Positions 1-7,643 of a DNA stretch of 10,224 nt are shown one piece after another. Made by a program: the position numbers and the translations under genes. The notes below the pieces were generated by a model. That model saw nothing but the letters and a program-made list of their open reading frames with translations. It was not told the origin of the DNA and ran no database searches. How positions within the stretch are numbered: the stretch's first letter is position 1; each line of letters begins with the position of its first letter. This DNA is from Verrucomicrobiota bacterium (lineage in GTDB: Bacteria > Verrucomicrobiota > Verrucomicrobiia > Opitutales > Opitutaceae). The DNA is taken from NCBI GenBank assembly GCA_030916665.1, contig JAUPWC010000443.1, forward strand, positions 1 to 10,224, written 5' to 3'.

Positions 1-1
1 C

Positions 2-1027
2 GGTGACCTCAACCTTTCCACGGCGAGCAGCTACGTGCGCTTCATCAACGGGGCTTCGTTCACCGGTGCCAATGCCACCTTCGCCAATAACGCGCACCTG
101 CGCTGGCAGCAAACCGGCACACTGGCGGGCAAAACGATCACGATGGGTAGCGGGGCCTACATCTATCTCGAAGGCGCCAACCGCTCGCTGACGCTGGACG
201 CCACGACGACGGTGACCGGCGATGTGTCGATCTACAGCGACGGCAGCGCCGGCACCACGATCACCAACCAGGGTGTGCTGACGCACAATATCAACACCAC
301 CGGTTACCTTTATGCCGAATCTTTGAGCAACCAGGGCACATTGAACGTCAGCACCGGCACGCTGTATTTCGGTTACTACGGTGACGACACCACCACCAAT
401 GCCGCCAGCGGCGTGATCAATCTCACCGGCGGCAACCTGTATGTCAATTCGCCCATGACGAATGCCGGCCAGCTCAAGCTCATGGCCGGCGTTCTCTACA
501 CCAACAACAATCTGACCAATGCGATCGGCGGCTTCATCGGCGGGGCCGGCACGATCAATGGTGACCTCGCTTTGGCGGGTGGCACCCTCGCCCCCGGCAA
601 CTCCATTGGCACGCTAACTTTCCAGGCTGGCAGCGACTTCGTGGTCAGCGGGGCTTCGACTTTCGAAGTCGAGTTGGATGCCACCAATGCCGACAAGATT
701 GTGTTTCAGAATCCAGGTGCCGTGAACCTCGGCTCGGGGCTGTTGCAGCTGAGTCTGAACCTGCTCAGTGCGCCGACACCTAATGCCAGCTATACGCTCA
801 TGGAGATCACCTCGGGCGGCAGCGGCATCAGCGGTTACCTCGCAGGGATGCCGGTGAGCGGCACAGGGATCACCGCCTACTTTGCCGGCAATCCCTACGA
901 CTTCCACGTCACGTATCTGACCAACCAGTTGCTCATCCATGCGGTGCCGGAGCCCGGCACCTATGCGCTGATGGGCGCGGGACTGGCGGCGTTGGCGCTC
1001 CTGCGCCGTCGCCGCAAGGTGAGCTGA
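2..1027 (+). CDS. PEP-CTERM sorting domain protein with autotransporter-type beta-strand repeats (5' partial)
   Basis: The frame is open from the left edge, so the true start lies upstream and 341 residues are visible. Most of the fragment is a ladder of short Asn/Gly/Thr-rich strands (for example 'LSNQGTLNVSTGTLYFG' and 'MTNAGQLKLMAGVLYTNN'), typical of a beta-helix passenger. Around residues 195-205 it has TLAPGNSIGTL, the hallmark of autotransporter-associated beta-strand repeats. The last 27 residues form a PEP-CTERM signal: VPEP at about 315-318, a hydrophobic helix, then RRRRK. In this family the signal directs exosortase processing, giving a surface-bound or secreted product. No autotransporter barrel follows, so export is by PEP-CTERM sorting rather than type V secretion. 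The stop lies 15 bases from the convergent helicase stop. The ligand or role of the passenger cannot be read from the sequence. Confidence 0.9.
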   Translation, partial: GDLNLSTASSYVRFINGASFTGANATFANNAHLRWQQTGTLAGKTITMGSGAYIYLEGANRSLTLDATTTVTGDVSIYSDGSAGTTITNQGVLTHNINTTGYLYAESLSNQGTLNVSTGTLYFGYYGDDTTTNAASGVINLTGGNLYVNSPMTNAGQLKLMAGVLYTNNNLTNAIGGFIGGAGTINGDLALAGGTLAPGNSIGTLTFQAGSDFVVSGASTFEVELDATNADKIVFQNPGAVNLGSGLLQLSLNLLSAPTPNASYTLMEITSGGSGISGYLAGMPVSGTGITAYFAGNPYDFHVTYLTNQLLIHAVPEPGTYALMGAGLAALALLRRRRKVS

Positions 1028-1042
1028 ACGCCGTCCGGCTCC

Positions 1043-2440
1043 TCAGCGCCGCTGCCAGCGTCCGCGGGAGAGGTTGCCGAATTTGCGCTGGGGATGTTCC
1101 GCCTGCTGGCTGTGGCCGCCGCCGTGTCCCTGCGGTTGGCCCGGGCGCGGGGCCTGGGTCTGGCTGGACGGTTGGAAGTATCGTTGTTCGCGCTGTTGCT
1201 GACCGCGGCCGCCACCGTGTCCGCCCTGACCGCCACGGCCTCCCCCATGGCCGTGGGCCGGACGTTGCCCGTGCGCCGGAGCGGCCCCCTGGAAGCCCAT
1301 GGCAGGCTTGGGTTGCGCGGAGTAGTTGAAACCCTCGAGCTTCAGCTGCGGAACTTTCTGGCCGATGAAGCGCTCGATGTCCCGGATCTCGCCGGCCTGG
1401 TCCGGCGTGGTGATCGTGAAGGCGTCGCCGACGGCGGCGGCCCGACCGGTGCGGCCGATGCGGTGGACGTAGTCCTCGGGGTTGGCCGGGATGTCGTAGT
1501 TGATGACGTGCGAGACCCCGGCGACATCGATGCCGCGGGCGGCGATGTCGGTCGCGACCATCACCTCGTATTTGCCGGACTTGAAGCCGGCGAGCGCCTC
1601 GACGCGCTGGTTCTGCGAGCGGTTGGCGTGGAGGACGGCGACGGAGTGGTTGGCGGCCTTCAGCTTGCGGGCGATCTTGTCGGCCCCGTGCTTGGTGCGG
1701 GAGAACACGATGCAGCTCTGGAAATCGGTCTTTTCCAGCAGCGCGACCAGCAGGTCGAACTTGAGTCCCTGGGGCACCGGGTAGAAGGCGTGGGTGACGG
1801 ACTGGTTGACGGTGCGCGCGACGCCGATCTCGATGCGGGCCGGATTGCGCAGGGCGAAACGGGCGACCTCCTCGATCTCGGGCGGAACGGTCGCGGAGAA
1901 GAACAGCGTCTGCCGCTCCTTTGGGCACATCGCGATGATCTTCTTCACGTCCTTCACGAAGCCCATGTCGAGCATGCGGTCCACCTCGTCGAGGATCAGG
2001 ATCTTGACTCCGGCCAAGCTCAGCGTGCGCTCGTTGATGAAATCCATCAGGCGTCCGGGCGTCGCGATGACGACGTCGGTGCCGGCCTGGAGCTCGCTGC
2101 GTTGGCGGCCGTAGCCGACACCGCCGTGAACGACGGTGGCACGAAGGTCGGTGAAGCGGCCAAAGTCGCGGAAGGCCGTCTCGACCTGGGCCGCGAGTTC
2201 GCGGGTCGGCTCGAGGATGAGCACGCGCGGACCGCGCGGCTCGTGCTTGCCGAGGCGGGCCAGGGTGGGGAGGGCGAAGGCCGCGGTCTTGCCGGTGCCG
2301 GTCTGGGCCGAGCCGATGAGGTCGCCGCCGCCGAGCACAACCGGGATGGCACGGAGCTGGATGGGCGTCGGGTCCGTGTAACCCATGGCCTTGACTCCGT
2401 TGACGAGGGCGGGCGGCAGCCCGAGCTTGGAAAATGGCAT
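1043..2440 (-). CDS. rhlE: DEAD-box ATP-dependent RNA helicase, RhlE type
   Basis: This 465-residue protein is a cytoplasmic RNA-dependent ATPase that unwinds short RNA duplexes; RhlE-type enzymes act in ribosome assembly and RNA decay. All core motifs are present: Q motif GYTDPTPIQ (20-28), I AQTGTGKT (45-52), Ia PTRELA (78-83), Ib TPGR (127-130), II DEVD (151-154), III SAT (182-184), V ATDIAARGID (296-305) and VI HRIGRTGR (326-333). Motif II reads DEVD, not DEAD, and the catalytic Asp/Glu are kept. The region after motif VI (RAAAVGDAF, then RDIERFIG) matches RhlE best. Residues from about 385 form a low-complexity tail rich in Gly, His, Gln and Arg, probably a disordered RNA-binding tail. 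The ATG at 2438-2440 follows a structured leader and has no clear Shine-Dalgarno. The helicase identity is certain; the RhlE assignment is likely. Confidence 0.95.
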   Translation of the reverse strand: MPFSKLGLPPALVNGVKAMGYTDPTPIQLRAIPVVLGGGDLIGSAQTGTGKTAAFALPTLARLGKHEPRGPRVLILEPTRELAAQVETAFRDFGRFTDLRATVVHGGVGYGRQRSELQAGTDVVIATPGRLMDFINERTLSLAGVKILILDEVDRMLDMGFVKDVKKIIAMCPKERQTLFFSATVPPEIEEVARFALRNPARIEIGVARTVNQSVTHAFYPVPQGLKFDLLVALLEKTDFQSCIVFSRTKHGADKIARKLKAANHSVAVLHANRSQNQRVEALAGFKSGKYEVMVATDIAARGIDVAGVSHVINYDIPANPEDYVHRIGRTGRAAAVGDAFTITTPDQAGEIRDIERFIGQKVPQLKLEGFNYSAQPKPAMGFQGAAPAHGQRPAHGHGGGRGGQGGHGGGRGQQQREQRYFQPSSQTQAPRPGQPQGHGGGHSQQAEHPQRKFGNLSRGRWQRR

Positions 2441-2450
2441 AGTTGGTGAT

Positions 2451-2490
2451 TACCCCGTTTATGGCCGGGTATAGCGAGGCAAATCCTCGC
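2451..2490 (-). promoter_or_regulatory. Tandem stem-loops in the leader of the RhlE-type helicase, overlapping a -10-like box
   Basis: Two inverted repeats lie 2 bases apart, just upstream of the helicase ATG (2438-2440). The distal one is perfect: GCGAGG (2474-2479) and CCTCGC (2485-2490) around a 5-base loop. The proximal one pairs TACCCCG (2451-2457) with CCGGGTA (2465-2471), with one internal mismatch and a 7-base loop. Read on the minus strand, TATACC (2468-2473) resembles a -10 box, and the distal palindrome would then fill the 17-base spacer, but the -35 position (CTGTCG) is poor. The region is therefore either a promoter with an operator or a structured mRNA leader. The inverted repeats are seen directly; a regulatory role is inferred. 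Confidence 0.35.
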
Positions 2491-2577
2491 CGACAGGTTT
2501 GTGACAGAATTGCGCCGCCGTCGGGTTATTAGGCCTTTGCATGGGTTTCCGATAAACCTATGCGTGGCGGTGCAAGC

Positions 2578-3822
2578 ATGCGTAATCTACTTCCGGTTCT
2601 TCTGCTCGCGAGCTTCGCGCTTTCTGGCTGCATGAGCCGGCCTCCCCGGCTCGATCAACCTCCCGGGGAAACCATCCTGTCCGCTGACCGGGTTGATCTG
2701 CCCGCGATATTTGTCGGTGGCCGGCCGTGCGTGGAACTGAAGGTCAATGGGCAGGGCCCGTATCGCTTCATCCTCGATACCGGAGCGCAAGCAACGAGCA
2801 TCACTCCGCAAGTCGCCCGGGAGGCCGGAGTTTTGATCGCCCGTCGATACGTCGCCAGAATAGGGGGTGCCGGTGGTCACTCCAAGCGGGCGTATCTGGG
2901 CGCGGTCAAGCGGATCGAATCGCCGCGCTTTTCCTTGGGTGAAATTGGCGTCACGATTTTGAGCGACGAAAACGTGGTGCAGATGAGCGCTTACGGGGAA
3001 ATCAACGGAGGCATCCTGGGCCTGAGTGCCCTGCGGGATGTGCTGCTGGAAATCGATTTTCCCCGGCAAACGGTCAGCGTGCTTCGGCCGGGAAGCACCT
3101 CGCCTGCGTCTGAAACCGGCCTGCCTTACACGGGAAGCACCCCGCACGTGTCCATTGCCACGCCATCCACCAGGCACGCGACCACCGAAATCCTGATTGA
3201 TACCGGTTCAAGCAGCGGATTTCTGTTGGCGGATATCGCCAGTTATCCGGTGCGGGTCGGCCTGACCAAAGCAGACGAATACACCTTCGGCATCGCGGGT
3301 TATTGGCGGCCGCTGTTTGGGCAACTGGCCGGAGACATTCGCCTGGGTCCGGCTACGTGGCGTGACCCGGAAATCCGCTCGGCCGATGAAAACACGCTGG
3401 GTAGCGCGGCCTTGGCGCCCTGGAAACTGGTGATCGATCAGAAGAGGAAATTGTTGTGGCTCCTGGATGAGATAATGATCAGCACCACAAGGTGGACCGG
3501 GCCGCTGGAGCCTGACGGCCGCCCCTCCGTTTACGGATTCGTGGGGGTGCCGGATGGTGAGGCGATGCTGATCAAGGAAGTCGATCCGGGCAGCCGGGCT
3601 GAACGGGCCGGATTAAGGCCCGGCGATCGCTATCGTTGGGCAAGCACAAACACGTCAAGGCCTGAGCAGTTAGAGCGCAGAGCGCCGGCCGAGGTCAGGC
3701 TGCTGGTCGCCCGCGGCAAAGAGAAATTCGAAGTCACCATGTCACTGCTGGATTCGCGTCCGGCGACCGCCAAGCCCGAAACCACGGGGCCAAACGTGAA
3801 ATTCGCCGAAGAACAAAATTGA
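2578..3822 (+). CDS. Lipoprotein aspartyl protease (two DTG motifs) with C-terminal PDZ domain
   Basis: This is a predicted envelope-anchored aspartic peptidase. I prefer the ATG at 2578 (414 residues), preceded by a GGCGG stretch and giving a compact lipoprotein signal, MRNLLPVLLLASFALSGC, with the lipobox Cys at residue 18. The ATG at 2560 would add six residues. Counting from 2560, the domains are: first retropepsin-like half with FILDTGAQ (DTG 73-75) and GILGLSALRD (151-160); second half with ILIDTGSSSG (DTG 214-216) and LGSAALAPW (280-288); and a PDZ domain at about 325-395 (EVDPGSRAERAGLRPGD). Two half-sites in one chain allow an intramolecular active site, whereas retropepsins are homodimers. 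The gene is divergent from the rhlE-type helicase and stands alone. A weak promoter-like GTGACA lies at 2501-2506 without a good -10. G+C looks lower than in its neighbours. The substrate is unknown; a signalling or processing role at the envelope is an inference. Confidence 0.85.
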   Translation: MRNLLPVLLLASFALSGCMSRPPRLDQPPGETILSADRVDLPAIFVGGRPCVELKVNGQGPYRFILDTGAQATSITPQVAREAGVLIARRYVARIGGAGGHSKRAYLGAVKRIESPRFSLGEIGVTILSDENVVQMSAYGEINGGILGLSALRDVLLEIDFPRQTVSVLRPGSTSPASETGLPYTGSTPHVSIATPSTRHATTEILIDTGSSSGFLLADIASYPVRVGLTKADEYTFGIAGYWRPLFGQLAGDIRLGPATWRDPEIRSADENTLGSAALAPWKLVIDQKRKLLWLLDEIMISTTRWTGPLEPDGRPSVYGFVGVPDGEAMLIKEVDPGSRAERAGLRPGDRYRWASTNTSRPEQLERRAPAEVRLLVARGKEKFEVTMSLLDSRPATAKPETTGPNVKFAEEQN

Positions 3823-4024
3823 GGCCCCATGGCCGGAAGGGGGCGGGACAGATAATCGCCGATGCGATTGGCATGACAGCACCGGTCAGGTTCGCGCGGA
3901 AGAAGCGCTGTTGGAGGGAGAAGACCGTGTGGTTGTGTGCAGCGGTTCTGGTGAGTGGCGCAGGCATTATTAAGAAGTCGAACTTTGTTCTCTCTTTTTC
4001 CCGAGGGCGGGCCACGCTACTGGC

Positions 4025-5800
<1,776 letters not shown>

Positions 5801-5810
5801 CCGCAGGAGC

Positions 5811-6338
5811 ATGAATCCCGGCGGGCTTTCGCCTGAAACGCACACGGCGGAGCAGGTCATCATACTGCTCCGACTCGACCCGCTGGACCAGGAGGGCGGC
5901 TTCTTCCGGCGTCAGGCCGAAGCTGCGACGCGCGGGGCTGACGGCAGGCTTCTGTGGTCCACGATTTATTTCCTGGTCACCCCGGAGGGATGCTCGGCCC
6001 TGCACCGTCTCAAGGTGGACGAAATCTGGTGCTTCCAGGCCGGGGATGCCGTGGAGTCTTTGCGCCTGCAGGCCGACGGACGCGGCGAATGGGTGCGGCT
6101 CGGGCTGAATGTCGGGACGGGGGAGCGCCTGCAGGACGTGGTCCCCGCAGGAACTTGGCAGGGCACGCGGCTCGCAAGCGGCGGACGCTGGGCGTTGATC
6201 AGCTGCGTGGTGGTGCCCGGGTTTGTGTGGGGCGATTTCGAACTCGGTGACCGGACCGCACTGACCGTGGGTTATCCAGAGTTCGCCGACGGGATCGCGG
6301 CGCTGACGCGCGAGCGGCCGATCAGCGGTCGTTTGTAG
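5811..6338 (+). CDS. Cupin_5 (DUF985) family protein
   Basis: A 175-residue single-domain cupin of the DUF985 family. Visible family signatures are EGGFFRR (28-34), STIYFLVT (50-57), ALHRLKVDEIWCFQAGD (63-79, with His65 and Glu71 at the usual metal-site positions), VVPAGTWQGTRL (110-121), VVPGFVWGDFELGD (134-147) and a GYPE turn (154-157). The family adopts a sugar-epimerase-like beta barrel; its biological reaction is poorly defined and I do not assign one. AGGAG at 5805-5809 ends only 1 base before the ATG, unusually close, but no better start follows nearby. The gene begins 10 bases after the helicase stop, so co-transcription with the helicase is likely. The length is normal for the family and nothing is broken. 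Confidence 0.88.
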   Translation: MNPGGLSPETHTAEQVIILLRLDPLDQEGGFFRRQAEAATRGADGRLLWSTIYFLVTPEGCSALHRLKVDEIWCFQAGDAVESLRLQADGRGEWVRLGLNVGTGERLQDVVPAGTWQGTRLASGGRWALISCVVVPGFVWGDFELGDRTALTVGYPEFADGIAALTRERPISGRL

Positions 6339-6372
6339 CAGGCAACTTTACCCTACCGTCGCGGAGGGCGAC

Positions 6373-6401
6373 TTGACAGGTCGGCGGGTCGGGCTTATGC
6401 C
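6373..6401 (+). promoter_or_regulatory. Candidate sigma70-type promoter for the HNH gene
   Basis: TTGACA at 6373-6378 is a perfect -35 consensus. After a 17-base spacer, TATGCC (6396-6401) keeps only the first three bases of the -10 consensus. Transcription would begin near 6408, giving a leader of under 10 bases before the ATG at 6417, in other words an almost leaderless mRNA. A small inverted repeat (GTCGC 6358-6362 / GCGAC 6368-6372) sits directly upstream. The -35 is convincing, the -10 is weak. Confidence 0.35.
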
Positions 6402-6416
6402 ACAGGCCCGTTGCCT

Positions 6417-7034
6417 ATGGAAGCCGTGCTCGACCAACCGGTGCTCGTGCTGAACCGCCTCTGGCAGGCGGTGAACGTCATTGCTGCGCGCCGCGCCTTC
6501 GCCCTGCTGGCCCGCGAACACGCCCAGGTCGTGCACCAGACGGAGGACAATTTCCGCACGTTCTCGCTGATGGATTGGATCGACTTTTCGGCCTACAACC
6601 CGCCGGTCGAGGAGCTGGAAACGGTGCGCACGATTAACCGCAAGGTCCGCCTGCCGCGCGTCATTTTGCTCACGTTTTTCGACAAGCTGCCCTGCAAGGA
6701 GCTGAAGCTAACCCGCAGCAACGTCTTCGAGCGCGACGACGACAAGTGCCAGTATTGCGGCCACATCTTCCCGCGTGAGGAGCTGAACCTCGACCACGTC
6801 ATTCCGCGCCACTACGGCGGCAAGACGACGTGGGAGAACATCGTGTGCTCGTGCATCAAGTGCAATTCCCGCAAGGCCAACCGGCTGCCGCACGAGGCCC
6901 ACATGCGCCTCATTCGCAAGCCGGTGCGCCCGAAATGGCGGCCGGTCATCAGTCTCGTGATCAACAACCACCGGCACGAGAAGTGGAAGGACTTCCTCGA
7001 CGTCGCCTACTGGAACGTGGAGCTGGAGGAATGA
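6417..7034 (+). CDS. HNH endonuclease-fold protein
   Basis: A roughly 205-residue protein with a C-terminal HNH (beta-beta-alpha metal) nuclease domain. I choose the ATG at 6417; a TTG six bases earlier (6411) is possible. Counting from the TTG, the zinc-binding pairs are CQYC (113-116) and CIKC (148-151). Between them lie LNLDHVIPRHYGGKTTWENI with catalytic His129 and the HNH Asn143, followed by CNSRK. The first 100 residues (VLVLNRLWQAVNV, RVILLTFFDKLP) form a conserved N-terminal region of stand-alone bacterial HNH proteins of this type. No methyltransferase, integrase or intron is adjacent, so a restriction or homing role is not supported; a housekeeping nucleic-acid role is possible but unproven. 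It follows the cupin gene by 78 bases. No Shine-Dalgarno is visible. Confidence 0.9.
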   Translation: MEAVLDQPVLVLNRLWQAVNVIAARRAFALLAREHAQVVHQTEDNFRTFSLMDWIDFSAYNPPVEELETVRTINRKVRLPRVILLTFFDKLPCKELKLTRSNVFERDDDKCQYCGHIFPREELNLDHVIPRHYGGKTTWENIVCSCIKCNSRKANRLPHEAHMRLIRKPVRPKWRPVISLVINNHRHEKWKDFLDVAYWNVELEE

Positions 7035-7035
7035 G

Positions 7036-7062
7036 GCGCTCCCGGCCCTGTGCCGGGCACGC
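7036..7062 (+). terminator. GC-rich stem-loop after the HNH gene, candidate terminator without U-tract
   Basis: A perfect inverted repeat CCCGGC (7041-7046) / GCCGGG (7052-7057) with a 5-base loop begins 6 bases after the HNH stop codon. GCG (7036-7038) and CGC (7060-7062) can extend it across a 2x2 mismatch. No run of T follows, so it is not a textbook intrinsic terminator. It may still act as a 3' end or mRNA-stability structure separating the HNH gene from the ACT-domain gene. Confidence 0.35.
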
Positions 7063-7121
7063 TACAGTTCTACTAGATATGCGGGTTGCATGATGGCGTT
7101 CTGCGGGGATAGTTTCGCCAC

Positions 7122-7643
7122 ATGATCGAGACCCTTGTGATGACCATCATGGCCGAGGACCGGCCGGGACTGGTGGAACGGATCACCTCTTGCGTGGCCG
7201 ACCACGGTGGGAACTGGCTGGAGAGCCGCATGTGCCACCTCGGCGGCCGGTTTGCCGGCATCGCCCGGGTCGAGGTCCCTGTTGAAAAGATGACCGGGTT
7301 GAGGCACGCGCTGCACGGACTCGAGTCGGACGGCCTGCGCATCATCCTCGAAAGTGGCGCCGGACCGGCCGCCGCGGCGGGAGTGGTCGCGACCTTGGAA
7401 TTGGTGGGCAATGACCGTCCCGGCATCCTGCGCACCGTGACTGGCGTGCTGGCGGCGCACGGCGTGAACGTGGAGGAACTTTCCTCGCAATGCGTGAGTG
7501 CTCCGATGGGCGGCGGCGAACTTTTCCAAGCCAAGGCGCGTGTGCTTGTACCGGCCAGGGTGAAGATTGAGACCGTGCGGGCCGACCTGGAGAAAATCGC
7601 CGCCGACCTGATGGTGGACCTGAATTTGCGGCCGGTGGCGTGA
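7122..7643 (+). CDS. Double ACT-domain regulatory protein, GcvR-like
   Basis: A 173-residue protein made of two ACT domains and nothing else, the layout of GcvR, which modulates the glycine-cleavage regulator GcvA in enterobacteria. ACT1 spans about residues 4-75 with the ligand-loop motif EDRPGLV (12-18). ACT2 spans about 90-165 with NDRPGIL (97-103), then HGVNVEELSSQ (113-123). ACT domains bind amino acids at their interfaces, so a sensor of glycine or a related amino acid is plausible. No gcv genes or GcvA-like regulator occur here, so GcvR function is inferred from architecture. The ATG at 7122 gives the expected N-terminus; there is no Shine-Dalgarno, and only a weak GATAGT (7108-7113) could serve as a -10. 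Its TGA directly abuts the stop of the convergent kinase gene. Confidence 0.85.
   Translation: MIETLVMTIMAEDRPGLVERITSCVADHGGNWLESRMCHLGGRFAGIARVEVPVEKMTGLRHALHGLESDGLRIILESGAGPAAAAGVVATLELVGNDRPGILRTVTGVLAAHGVNVEELSSQCVSAPMGGGELFQAKARVLVPARVKIETVRADLEKIAADLMVDLNLRPVA

Noticed and set aside
1094..2449. 451-residue open frame on the plus strand opposite the RhlE-type helicase
   Set aside because: It mirrors the helicase gene, has a monotonous Gly/Asp/Val/Arg/Leu composition and no domain; the minus strand shows every helicase motif.
2501..2532. Possible promoter of the lipoprotein protease: GTGACA (2501-2506) with TATTAG (2527-2532)
   Set aside because: The spacer would be 20 bases and at 17 bases the hexamer is poor, so it is not listed as a feature.
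3786..3828. GGGGCC / GGCCCC pairing around the protease stop codon as a terminator
   Set aside because: The loop is over 30 bases and there is no T-run.
6411..7034. HNH protein as part of a restriction, homing or mobile-intron system
   Set aside because: No methyltransferase, integrase, reverse transcriptase, intron boundary or repeat is next to it; it looks like a stand-alone gene.
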